From assembly GCF_000003605.2 (NCBI RefSeq), contig NW_003128864.1:58200-94788 (forward strand): a DNA stretch of 36,589 bases, read 5' to 3'. Every line of letters starts with the position of its first letter. Within the stretch, counting starts at the first letter, position 1. The position numbers and the translations under genes are program-made. Of the stretch, positions 1 through 11,478 are shown piece by piece. The DNA comes from Saccoglossus kowalevskii (taxonomy: Eukaryota; Hemichordata; Enteropneusta; Harrimaniidae). Under the pieces are notes generated by a model. The model saw nothing but the letters and a program-made list of their open reading frames with translations. It was not told where the DNA came from and made no database searches.

Positions 1-195
1 TTGTTGTTAGAATTCGAGTTATAACACAGTAGCAGGGAGTTATTTGAGACCATATTGAAGTGTTTGTAGATATCTGTGTTGAATGCGTCAGGGGTCGTTA
101 TTTCGTTCGCTTTGTACAATGTGACATTTTCATTCCACACGTCCTCCGCCGTCCTTGTTGACGCAATGATCACACAGCACGTTGCCATCGGAAGT
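1..195 (-). CDS. Probable coding exon of an unidentified gene, cut by the left edge
   Basis: On the minus strand a polypyrimidine tract and CAG (AG at 196-197) precede a frame that stays open for about 64 codons to the window edge. The peptide includes TAEDVWNENVTLYKAN and later NNSLLLCYNSNSNN, with possible N-glycosylation sites (ENVT, NNS). Codon third positions look GC-richer than the AT-rich surroundings, which suits coding sequence. An in-frame ATG lies at about 188, so this could be a first coding exon starting MATCCVIIAS or an internal exon. I do not recognise the family. It points away from the receptor gene to its right, so it may belong to a neighbour, or to a gene nested in that receptor if the receptor extends further left. 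Confidence 0.45.
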
Positions 196-3100
196 CTGAA
201 AAAAAGTAATTTCTCTGGGTGTAGATGTGTGTTATATACGTGATGTGATGTGATGTGATGCAGTCATGGGAAACATTGTGATGCGCTGTCGGTAGCCGCG
301 CAGATCACATATCCAGAATAGATTTGGGAAACAAAATGGAAAAAGGAGATTTAATAAAAATCTGAGACTCCGGAGAAAAAGCGGCGTTCCTTTGAACTGC
401 GGGGGATTCTCGAAAAAAGATGAAATTAACTTCATCGTTTTTTTTTTTCACCCCGAGGAGACAATGAGGGGAAATGAAGGCGAAAAACGGAAATCATTGT
501 CAACAAGTCAAAAAACAATGTACCATCAACATTTTGGTAACGTGAAATTTGTTTCTGTCGTTAAGACGGCGACCAGGTTGTGAGAGGGTCTGTTGAGAAG
601 GCTTGAGTGGATATCCTGGAGGTGAAATCGACAGATGAGTCGCAAATAGTCATTTAATTACAGCTACAAACTAGGGTAATACGCGTGAAAATGAGGATAA
701 CGCCGAAGATTTCAGGGTTTCCTGGCGGTGTCTAACATCTTTAATGTCATTGTTCACCCGTACCTCTATCTCAGTGTAATCAATTCCCACCGAGATTAAA
801 CATTATGTATTCTGATTTTGTTTGGTTTTACGCGCTTTTTGCTTTGTCTTATCTCGAAGACCCAATTATATCAGACGCCGCGTACCGGGTTGACTATAAC
901 TCGTGTGTCATTTTGATTATTGCCTGCAATCTTAAGTTAGAATATACAGATGAAAAATAAAACGGTTTTAGCCTCTGGCTATCAACGACCTAAATCGTTA
1001 ATTTCTATTCATATTTCCATTTCAAAGACGACTAAACGAGGACGCGAAAATTTGTCTCATTATCGCGACTTTTCGTCTCTCCTTCACCGAAATGTCAATG
1101 AGTTTATGCACATGCCTTGGCAATGCGTCATATAATATGAATACTAACTTTCGAGGGGTATATTTTGAAAAGTAATGAATATAATTATTTCGAATTTGAC
1201 TTATCCTCGAATGGTGGCAAGTAATATTTTATTCAATGAACTAAGGGGCCGTCATCATTACAGTCTGAATGGTGATCACGGCGTGCAACAAAACTCATAA
1301 CAAGATGCAGTAATACAATGAAGAGATAAAGTATGTATTGGTAAATTGTCCACGTCAACATCTAAGGTTGTCATGGCGTTCAGTATTTTAAGAAGCGTCG
1401 TCAATTATGGACTATAAAAATGGGAATATGTTTATAGCCAATCTCAGAGAGAAAAAAAAAAACATTTCTTTTCGAGTAACTAAGCACAGTACATCATCGA
1501 GTTTCTACAACATTGAATAACAACTCCGAGCTTAGGGAGTATATATATTTTGTTCGCATTTCGAGTAATTTAACCAACACGATAAACAACTTTGGTAATA
1601 TATAGACAGCCTGTCACATTCATTATGCACATAATGTACATTACTGTAATAGTATAGAATTTCATAGCCATAACACATTGCAGATGCATTGCAGTAATTT
1701 GAATATTGTCTCTGAATGTGCAAGAAATCAGAAACCAACTTACGTCCCTTAAAAGTGCGTTAACGTGCTGTCATTTTATTGACACCACGACCCCTGGCTA
1801 CTACTAGCGCTAAAAACGGCGTTAAACAAAATGTCTATATACCTAGTATATCGACTGCATACGCTTTCAATGCTTTTTATTATTATCGACGTACGACTAT
1901 AGGATCGCTCGTTTCCGGAACTAACCACATCCATTACAGCAAGTAGTCTATCTAGTAACGCTAAAATCAATATGTTTTCGTTTTTAATAAAACATGGTAT
2001 ACCTGAATAGTCGAATCGATTGAACACTTAACGGATTCATTTAAAACTGCCCTCCCCGATGGTTAGCAAAGTGATTAAAATTCTATTGCCTGCAAAAAGT
2101 GTCTTAATGACGCGTATTGAGTTGTAGATACAAGTAGACCACCCGCCTCTCACCTTGCGGGCAGGTAACTATTTCAAAATTAACTAGTGAGCATAAAGCT
2201 CGGCTAAAGGTGTTTTTAATCTACTGTCCCTCACTTCAAGGCATTGTGAAATGTATGCCGTATACCATAGCAGGCGGAGTCGTGTCGTTTGGATAATTTA
2301 AATAAGTCGCGTGTGAACTGAGAAACTTTGTCATAAATTAAAGACGTGCCATTACACTGTTTCGCTGCATCAACGAACACGGCACATCAAGTCATAACAA
2401 GCTTTTTGACAGGATACCGAGGAGCATTTCGTGACGTAGACGTATCGATTTACATCTCAAATTGTGAAGACAAAAAAAAACATGGCGACCTTAATCTCAT
2501 AACCAGTCTCGCCCGGACGTGCCTTGTAAAGTTCGTGCTGCGCGACACTGGTGTAATTTACGTAATACTTATCCTTTTTAAAAGCAATAAGAAAGAGCGC
2601 CGATTTCCGCCGATTTCCTCGTGTTTCTTAGCAACCACGGTCTGTGAAGTCTCTACTTAAACACACTCACAAATAAGTTCTTCTTCAGCGTGTGCAAAAT
2701 GGAGCAACATTTGAAACATGAGAAACGCAGCCTTATCTATAAGTCAGTATTTATTCTCTCAATATGTGCATTCGCATTGGCGCGTATTAAATACACGTAA
2801 TGAGACATACCGCGTCATATCTCCGAAATGAGCATGTAATTAATTTCACATCAACTCTGTGATTGCAGCAAACGAGCATGAAATTGGCGGGCTGTTGGAA
2901 TAATGTGAAATCAATTCACAGAACTATGAGTAATGTCGCAGTTCGGAGCACAGAACGATTTCAAGTTGTTTTAATTTATCGTTGGTTGCAGTGTCCCTAT
3001 TACTCTGAATATGACACGTTGAATTGACATTAGATCCATTGGTGTGAAAGTTCCGAAAAATTTCCACGGGGTATTAGTATAAATACGTTTTAATATTGCG

Positions 3101-3860
3101 TCAGGATAAACGATAAATAAATACAATTCCTGCTCCACCGTATGTGCAAAAAGTCTTCGGATGAGTTATGCGTGTACACTGAATACCCGCTATGGTTTGT
3201 TTTATAATACTGTTACTGTATCGCTTAGTAATTTAGTGAACAAAGTGTACGTTAAATCAATCTTCGCAAAGCACTATGGGAATTTGTAAAGTGATATACA
3301 AGCAATTCCACTGAGTCATCAAATGCATATCAGGAACGCCCATTCCTTATCTATGCACAATACCTTTAAATTGTTGAAAGATTAGAATAATGCTATCTAT
3401 TTTGCTGGAAATCACTTGACGACGGAACACAGCAAAGTGACCCGGTGCTAAGTACCTTTGAAACGTTTTAAAATGAGGAGTTGTGAAAAATGCGTAATTT
3501 ATTTTGCAACACGAAACTCCACTTACCAGGTTATAATCCAAATGGAGGAGTTCTGTTATATAATCGCAATCCTGACTAAATATGGTTATGCGACTGTCAA
3601 TCCATGATTTAACATAAAGATCAATTCTCAGTTTCGCTAAGATTCATGTATGTATTATTTCTATGAGTCGTAACAAGATTCCGGGATAAACAATTAGTCT
3701 GGCATTCTTGGGCCTACTCCCTTGCCAGACGGCGTTTATCAACTAGAGGTATTTCCACAGATACAGCGGATGTTTAGATACAAATGGACATTGAATTTGA
3801 TATTGTGTTGAGTGGTTAGTTTACACCGATCTCTGCTCACTGTTACTTCCTCTTTTCCAG
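196..3860. other. Non-coding stretch, no recognised gene
   Basis: AT-rich sequence with stops in all frames and only short chance frames. A GTGAT microsatellite lies at about 240-260. The upstream receptor exons (extracellular domain, TM1 to TM4) must come before 3861, but I could not pick out any convincing one here on the plus strand. They may be short exons I missed, or may lie left of the window. Confidence 0.4.
240..261. repeat. GTGAT pentamer microsatellite, four copies
   Basis: Consecutive GTGAT units next to the left-edge exon. Confidence 0.8.
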
Positions 3861-4593
3861 GGGAGATACTGTTGCTTCTTTGGGGAATTAGGCTGAGTTT
3901 TATCGTCAGAAAAGCGCCCTCGGAGTTCAACGAGAGCAAGTTCATCACATGGGCAATATATAACGAAACTTTGCTTTCGATGTTTTTAAACATAGCGTTG
4001 TAAGTATTCTTGCCAGTTACGAATTCACCGTCTATAGTTCACCCAATTGCACGATTAGTGCACAGGGACTGTGATTAGTGTAAGTTATAATCGTGGATAG
4101 GGTAATCCACTTACACCTCTTGTCCATGAACAACCCAAACCCCTTAATATGTTACACGAAGAAAAAGTCCCGCCCCGTACATGTGTCCATTTGGGGTGTC
4201 AATTTCTGTTGTCGCAATTTACCAACGAAAGGAAATATAAGGCGTGGAGTTTGTTATGCAACATCTTCACGGTTTTTACCAGCTCTTAATACAAACCTAC
4301 AACAAAAAGCATAGATTTGCCGGCGATATTCAAAACGTAAACGGGGCAATGCATAATTATTAGTCTTTAGTTTCATCCAGTAAAAATTCTTTTTGTAATA
4401 ATGTGCCCAAGCGTACAAACACACAGTGCATTTGGAAGTTGTGTTTTTATTCTATTGTGTACTCAATTGTAACTGTTTATTTTTCAGAATTTTTCTCCAG
4501 GATCCCGCCAATCCTGATCTACGATATATTATTTTATTTGTACATAGTCAGCTAACAACAACAGTCGTACTTGGATTGTTGTTTGGCAGTAAG
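3861..4593 (+). other. Receptor exons encoding TM5 end, TM6 and TM7
   Basis: Exon 3861-3999 follows TCTTTTCCAG, begins in phase 1 and ends GCGTT before GTAAGT. Exon 4488-4593 follows TTATTTTTCAG and ends GGCAGTAAG before GTGAGT. Across the junction the split Leu codon is restored and reads NIALIFLQDPANPDLRYI. The intron between them is 488 bp. These two exons give the strongest evidence for the family assignment. Confidence 0.8.
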
Positions 4594-7500
4594 GTGAGTA
4601 ATCAAACAGACGTTATCTGTCGACAACTATAATACAGGCCCACAGGAATCCTTTCGGCCGTCATGCTCACACTCTTATAATCTAAGGCTTAAATAATAAA
4701 TTACGAAATATGTCAAGCTCATACTGCATCGTGTACGCCATATTGAGGTGGCAGTAGCCAGGAATTTGCGATAATCCGTTTTTTTCGCTTGTTGAACACG
4801 TGGTAGCTGTCTCTATCATATGACACATCTACTACATGCAAATAATTCCCATAATGCACTGCAAGTTTATAAACAATTCATATCGCTTTTAAAGTTTTAA
4901 ACAATTTAATATTAATCTCGCTCCAATTAAATGTACATATACGAGAGCAGATAAGAACTATGCGACCTGTTTTTTTTTAAAAAGATGCACCGTATTAACC
5001 CGGATTAAATAACAGCGATACGCTCTATCTCGCCCTCTAGCTTGGTTCTTTGTGGGGCTGTAAAATTCGCCGCACAATGCTGGTAATATGGCAAAGCAGC
5101 GAGACCTCCATTATAGCGCTCCGCTGTATTAATAATATGCATTGCGTGAGTTACTCTCTGAAATTACCCGGGTCCGTATTTTAATAACCCCACATCAATA
5201 TTTTCTCCACTATCTAATTTAGAAGACAGTGAGTCAGGAATTACCCGCGGTGTTCATTTCATTTCAAGTACCATATGCTGTACGGTTCTTTCGAAATTAC
5301 TACATTAACACCGTGTCAGAGTTCCCTGTGTCGCATAATTGTATTTTCTTTAATATTTCTGTTTTAGAAGAAATTATATCTTATTCGGCTTTCAGAGAGC
5401 GTCCACTTAGACAGGCGAGGCTATTAAGGCATATTGCATGAGGTTATCCGGCGGCCTTTCAGTATTCCGTTGACCCCCTTATCAGATATGCATTATCCCT
5501 ACGTCAAGTATGATGACATTAATTACTATACTTTATCATTGTTTGATCATTTGCATCCCTCGTGGGACACAAAATGATACAAGCTCTGTTTCGGTGCACC
5601 CACTGAGTCAACTATTATGTTGTTTCAAAATTGGCACTGATTTAAAAATGTGTAAATGATAGATTTTTAATGTATTCGCTGAGGCCGCTCTGGGATGTAG
5701 TGAGATGATGGAGTGCTTCCCTTTAGAAAGTTTTTCAAGCGAGTTATGTCGAGCATGAATGCTCATTTATAACCGCGCTGTCGTGTGTACGCTCAGTTGC
5801 AACACCCAATGATCACACCGGTCACACCAAGCATCGCGCCGCAACGCGTGATCGCATCCGCCATGGCACCGCAACGCAACGCATCGCATCGCATGATCGT
5901 ATTCGTCGCCACTTCCCATGATCGCATCCGTCACGGCGTGACACAGCGCTGCATCGCATGATCGTATCCACCCGCGCCGCGCCGCGCCATGTCACATGAT
6001 CGTAATCGTCACGTCACGGTGCATCGCAGCATCGCATGGTCGCACTCGGTGACTGCAGCCCAACGCACCGCATCGCATGATAGCATCTATCATCGCACCA
6101 CGCCATGGCGGCACTGGAAGAGAATAGTGATGCGCCTAAAATAGACGTTAATCTGATCAGCATTTTGTAAAAGAATCGTAGTTAAGACTGCATTAAGCTG
6201 CCAATCAAGGCATCTAAAGAATACAGCTCCAATAGCCAGCAGCGATCAGCACATGTGAATTGAAGTCCAAAAACTCGATATGACTGACCAATTTCACGGT
6301 TAATTAGTTTCTTGGATGCATCCAGGGTGACAAATTGTGTTCATTTATTTTGTAAATGAAGTAATACTGTTTAGGGCGATGCTTCCTTCTCTTTTTAATG
6401 AATCATATCCCAGAATGTTAGCCACCAAATTGTTCGGTAACGCGCTGCATGGTGGGATTGTTATGCAGCGCAATGAATACTAATAACCCGATATTATCGA
6501 GATTCGTTTTGATAGCTTTTATTTCTTTAGGCAAAATGCAAAATAATTTCAAATATCAGGCACCATGTGAGGCTTCTAGTAAATGAAACAAGCCATTTAT
6601 TTTACAAATGTAGAATGGGTTTATTCTTGTTAGAGGAATAAAAGCAATTATGTCAATGTTTGTCGTGACGACCTATCTCTATACGGTGCTTTCATTTATT
6701 GCAAGTACAGGCTAGTATTCTATATCTAGGGGAATTGTTCGACTCAGTCGGTATCGCTGTTATGCAAATCAACATAGCACTGATCGGTAACCCATAGATT
6801 GGAACCATTTCGACCAATCAGTGTCCAATATAACATATTATATTGCATGGTGGTGCAAGATAAAGGGCGGTAGTTGTCGCGCCACGCATATGCATGCTCG
6901 AGATATATGGGTCTCAAATAAACAAAAGCGGCAATTTTGGCTGTTGCGCAGATCAACGAGTACAAACTGAGATGTTATCATGCTTTAATTAGGTATTTTT
7001 AGGCAACTGGAAGGTATCGAAGGAGTCCCCGGCGGTAATTAGTGAAGTCGCGCCCAAGTCAAACTTCATACTTGTGATTTCCATTAGGAGAGCGCATTGC
7101 ATTATGGGAAAATCAATGTTTATCAACACAAATATCGAGCATGCGCAGCGCGACGACCACCGCCCTTTAACTTGATAATTATCACGTGGTCCGGTATGGG
7201 TGATCGCGTGGTTCCTTATTTCGACATCTCATCTGAAAGGTTCCATGTGTATGCATCGCTGGTTACAGTGAAGGTGTGATACAGTGAAATATGTAGGACT
7301 TTGATACTCATCGACCTAGCCGTTTTACGTTATAGTCGTTTTACGTCATAGTCGTTTTACGTTATATAGCTACATTCCGTCTTTCGCCTAACCTATCACA
7401 CATATTCGCGCATTTATCCCGCACCACGTGTATCGCATTCGCGTCACGCATCCACCATGACGCAACTTGTCGCACTTACATCGCACATTGCCATCGAGAT

Positions 7501-10500
7501 TTTTCACCGAATCACACCTGGTAAACGAATATACAGGCCAAAACCATACTGTGGCGGTGTTTTTGTTTTCCCAATATATATTAATTCGCCACTGTGGTGG
7601 CTAAAATGTGCAATACAGATATGCAATTCAAACGTAATGGAAAGGAAATAAATACGCGATCAGAATGCGAAAATAATGACAGGTTGTGCCAAAGCTGTGC
7701 TGCTTGTCATACCAGGAGACACGACATGTCAAAGGCCAGTCCAAATGTCGTTTTATGATACATAATTTCTAACTTTCCTCTGAAGTGATTAATATTGTAC
7801 CCTGGAACACGCAGACAAGTTGGCGTCTTTTTTTTAATTTTACTAATCACCGATTCGATCGGACGATTGCAAATGTTTCGTTGTCCTAGAATTATTTATT
7901 TTATGTGCGAAAATTATATCTCTTTCGATGTTATCGATTGCACCCGTTTATCTTTACATTAGCATCCAAGATTGCGAGGTTGTTTCTCCTCGAAAGGGTC
8001 AAACATTCAACCTATCTAGCTATTGCTTTTTCCATCGTGGTTGAAATATATAATTACATGGTACGATAAATACATTTTGAAGCTAAGATAAGATCGACCA
8101 TGATCTCGACTTGATACCGAGGGTTCGGAGAGTTGGATAAACACGGTTCAATGTGATAATATGTATGTGTTTATAAGACGATCGGTGAGAAAGAGTTTAA
8201 CATTATTCTTTGGAATTATAACGCACATTATAACGGACCTGAAATAAAATTGGAACTATCAAACGTTGACATAGAATATTTACTTGACATTGTTTTTTCT
8301 CGTATTTCTTTACAGATGTATTTGGTGTATAAATATCAAGGTAAGGGAGGAAAGCATGACTCCTGTTCGTCCAAACGAACTTTAGCTGTAGGTCGAACTT
8401 GCGACAAGTGCCATAAGAGTTATATAGGAGAGTGCCATGTTGATGCAGTGAAAAAATTACAACCACGTGAGCCAACGATGGATAGATGCGATGTCGAGGT
8501 ATCCAATCAGTTGCAGTCTATCACACTCAGCCACGTCAAATCCACCACCCTGCCCACGTGCCACGACTGCATAATCACCATCCTCGTTCCCAGCAAAATT
8601 GTTGCCCCAGTATTCAAAAAAAATGTAGTGTTGTGCATATCATGTGTTTGTTACCCACCTTTTCCAGATATTATTGTTATGATTTTGTTATATGCCATAA
8701 CTTTTTTTTTCCCTCGTCTCCATTTTTTTCTCTCACCAGCAACCTTAAGTGGTGCACACCCATCACAGTCACCTAAAGTGAAAAGAGTATGCACCCGACT
8801 TTGAGTTCATTTTAATTTGTGAGTTGGGGAGTCAGAAGGTATTTCAAGGCATGGTCCGATTCCTGCATGTCACCATTCACAACAAATATTTAAATCTTAC
8901 TAGAAAATAGATTATTTATTTATGTATTCTTTCTTTTACTGTAATAACGTTATTATTATTAATAATGATGATAATAATAATAATATTAATAATAGAAATA
9001 AGTATAGCAGTATGGATCATAAACTTTAGCGTATTTTAATGTCAAGTCTAATGATTGTAGATGTGTTATGTTATGTACAACTTAACTCGTTTGTATACCT
9101 AACTATATTTAGTGTGTGTGTGTAGTTTCTGTGTGTCACAAATGTTTATATTCTGTGCACTTTTTTTCTCTATATTAAACCGGTAATTTCAGTGTGTATC
9201 CGTGGACATGTCATACGTCGTAGCTATGGTTACTATTTATTTCGTATATTTGTTGATTTGTCATTTTGTTGTATAATTCTATGTAATTTTACTAACTTGT
9301 TAACGTGGTTTATTCCCCGCGTTCATTCATGTACGGTTCTACCTTATCGTTCTTTCCCGTCCCTCCAATACTGTTACAGTATCACCCGATTAGAAATCCC
9401 GCCCTCAACCGCGTCTTTCTTACTTTAACCCCTGTCCAGAATTCTTATCGCATCTATGTGTTTCGTGAATTTGAACGCATTTCCTTCTAGTAACCCATTC
9501 TCAAGCCATTTTTAGAAACCTCAATGCATTTGCCTGAACAGAGATTATATTCAAAAATATAACTGATCAATTTTGAATTTTCTATCAATTTTTAAGTAAG
9601 TGCCAATGACGTCATAATGTTAAACGTTTCTGTAATCTGTTTCCTTACACCAGTCCACCTTCAATGTTATTTCACGTTGACGTCATTTCCGCTGGTCGGC
9701 ACACTCGTGTGTAAGTCTGTGTTTCAATTGATAAACGGTTGTCCATGGTTTCTCTGGTGTTTGTCACACGTATCGTTCCATGTCCACATGTAGCTGTTAC
9801 GTTTCCCGTTGCGCTGTCCATAATCGTCAGTCTTTGTAATTCTGTAATTACGTTGCCAACCAGTCTCGATAAAAGACTACAATGTCTCAATGCAAGGACC
9901 GGACCGCCTTCCCGAATGATGCATGCGACCCAACGCATATACTACATTGTGTAAGATTCCCCCAATTCACAAAGCATTCTCGCCACCCCTTCCTCTTAAG
10001 TTATCTCCAAATGAAAATACACAACTCTTGTGTCGGTGCATAGTGATTCCAAATACCCGGGAAACCAGGCATTACCCGTAATTCATTTATTTTCACCATT
10101 TTATCGGGGACAACTTTAAGGTTGCATCGTGGTAATAGCATGCATTTTTAAAAAGTAGATAGTCACATTAACTTTACCCTTAGAAGCTATCACACTTATA
10201 CGCTGACAACTAGCCATGTATGTTAAAAGCTCTGCCTATACTCGTTACGCTAGTGTGATAAACTTATTTGTAACCCCAAATTGAATAGAGGATTGTATCT
10301 AAATGTAAGATATGGATTCTGAATCATTTTTAATGGATTCAAAGTTTCATGTTATTGTTACATGTCCTTTCTATTTTCCTCGGTATCTTTATTTTAAACG
10401 TCTTTAAAAGTTCGTTATAGTTAGTTGTAACTTCTTTAAAAGTTTGTTTTAGTTATCCCATTGCACGAAAATTGATTTTTTTTCATAGGTGGCGTCTTGT

Positions 10501-11427
10501 AAGCTATAACGCGGAATTCAATAAAGCTTAAAACGAACAGCTAAATCTATCCAACCGGCTAAGGAAGCATATTATAAATAGCGATTTTTAAATCCCAATT
10601 TTCCCTCCTTTGCATGTATAAACAGGTAGCATCATGTGTACGATTATTGGCCGTAAACACCAACGTTCCACGTTCTGTGCCGATTTTTCTATCACAGGAA
10701 ACAACAGTTAGTAGCGGCGAAGAGGACATGGGAATACCAGAACATTGTCCACACATGCTGGGTCTAGGCCGGTAATATAGCGATCACAGTTCCCTATACT
10801 TGAGCTTAGTATTTTGTATGTGTGGCGTAGATAAGGATTTTTTTTTTTATATTTAATTTGTTAGTCTGCGTCACCGGTGCCGGGCAAAGGATACCAGGTC
10901 ACTCCAAGACATACACACGTCACGTTCCCTTGGCAGTAAATTGTTACGTAATGTCATATATACTCGTAATGTTTTATCAGTAATGACAACTATCTTTAGA
11001 TATTAATTCCTAATGAGGAATGCGATATTTGTTTTGACGATTGAAATTAGTAGTGATTGCATGACATACTAGAAGACAAAAATAAACGCTGTACTTTGTT
11101 AACCGTTCAGTCACGCGTTAAATGATTCTAGTGCATTGTGATCACATTTCTGTAAAGTGTGAAAAGGGACGAGACTTGTCTTGGAGCGATCTGCTGTTAC
11201 TTACTTCTAGCTTTACTGACTACTGCCTACTTCATTTCTGACCCCTTTAGGATGAATTCCAGAGACTTTATGCGCAGCTGGAACGACTTAAGACATTGAA
11301 CATGGCGACCGGTAATCCGCATCTTGGAGAAACTATCGCTGCGATGACAGACGCCGCCTTGGCGACAACGTCTTACATATCGGCGGGAGAAGAAGTCGCC
11401 AATATTATACGAGAGAAATCCTTACAG
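3861..11427 (+). CDS. GPR158/GPR179-like orphan class C GPCR, partial (four exons)
   Basis: Exons at 3861-3999, 4488-4593, 8316-8387 and 11251-11427 join in one frame. Exons 1 and 2 encode the end of TM5 (LLLLWGIRLSFIV), intracellular loop 3 (RKAPSEFNESKF), TM6 (ITWAIYNETLLSMFLNIAL), a short outer loop (DPANPD) and TM7 ending LLFGSK. Exon 4 encodes DEFQRLYAQLERLKTLN then NPHL, matching the conserved post-TM7 helix of GPR158/GPR179 (D-E-L-x-x-L-Y-A-Q-L-E followed by NPHL). In vertebrates GPR158 is a neuronal plasma-membrane receptor whose C-terminal helix engages RGS7-Gbeta5, and it has been reported as a glycine receptor; transferring those functions here is inference. The N-terminal ligand-binding part and TM1 to TM4 were not found. 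Splice sites are TTTTCCAG/GTAAGT-like and convincing except the donor of exon 3. Confidence 0.75.
5808..6115. repeat. CpG-rich degenerate repeat around GCATCGCATGATCG
   Basis: Variants of CGCATGATCGTATC, GCATCGCA and CCGCGCCGCGCC recur at irregular spacing of about 40-60 bp. The block is much richer in GC and CpG than the AT-rich intron around it. GATC and CATGATCG are over-represented. No open frame is preserved across it. It looks like an old, diverged minisatellite. Confidence 0.6.
7321..7366 (+). repeat. 16 bp tandem repeat, three copies
   Basis: CGTTTTACGTTATAGT, CGTTTTACGTCATAGT and CGTTTTACGTTATATA follow one another directly. They lie within the receptor intron. Confidence 0.8.
8316..8387 (+). 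other. Receptor exon 3, juxtamembrane segment; donor uncertain
   Basis: After TTTCTTTACAG the frame gives MYLVYKYQGKGGKHDSC and then SSKRTLA, continuing the LLFGSK of the previous exon as a basic juxtamembrane segment, as expected just inside the membrane. Ending at 8387 (donor GTAGGT) keeps phase 0 with the exon at 11251. A stronger-looking donor (AAG before GTAAGG) lies at 8341, but using it would break the frame to the next exon. The frame also stays open past 8387 to about 8804, so the end is not settled. Confidence 0.5.
8388..11250. other. Receptor intron, 2.9 kb
   Basis: No exon is recognised. It holds the TAA microsatellite near 8949-8995, a short GT run near 9112-9124, and an imperfect 23 bp direct duplication at 10401-10423 and 10433-10455 (TCTTTAAAAGTT core). 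The longer open frames here, including 8388-8804 following exon 3, look like chance or read-through. Confidence 0.5.
8949..8995. repeat. TAA/ATA microsatellite, interrupted
   Basis: A run of TTATTATTATTAATAATGAT followed by further ATAATAATA units. It is partly self-complementary and lies in the receptor intron. Confidence 0.8.
11251..11427 (+). other. Receptor exon 4, post-TM7 helix; possible last exon
   Basis: The acceptor is TGACCCCTTTAG. The exon is 59 codons in phase 0, ending EKSLQ before GTACGA. The first half, with LYAQLE and NPHL, is the conserved GPR158-family helix. The second half (AAMTDAALATTSYISAGEEV) is Ala/Thr-rich and not one I recognise. Read without splicing, the frame continues VRQENGLQTHTEEEWL to a stop at 11478, so this could be the terminal exon; AATAAA hexamers lie downstream near 11946 and 12013. 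Otherwise the long disordered tail typical of the family lies in exons I could not identify. Confidence 0.65.
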
Positions 11428-11478
11428 GTACGACAAGAGAATGGACTCCAGACGCATACAGAAGAAGAGTGGTTATGA

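Larger units (their letters stand above)
4594..8315. other. Receptor intron, 3.7 kb, with repeats
   Basis: No coding exon is recognised. The stretch is AT-rich apart from the CpG-rich repeat at 5808-6115 and the short 16 bp tandem repeat at 7321-7366, listed separately. Confidence 0.5.

Noticed and set aside
2346-2660. Plus-strand frame of 104 codons as a receptor 5' exon
   Set aside because: No transmembrane or family motif; composition looks like a chance frame.
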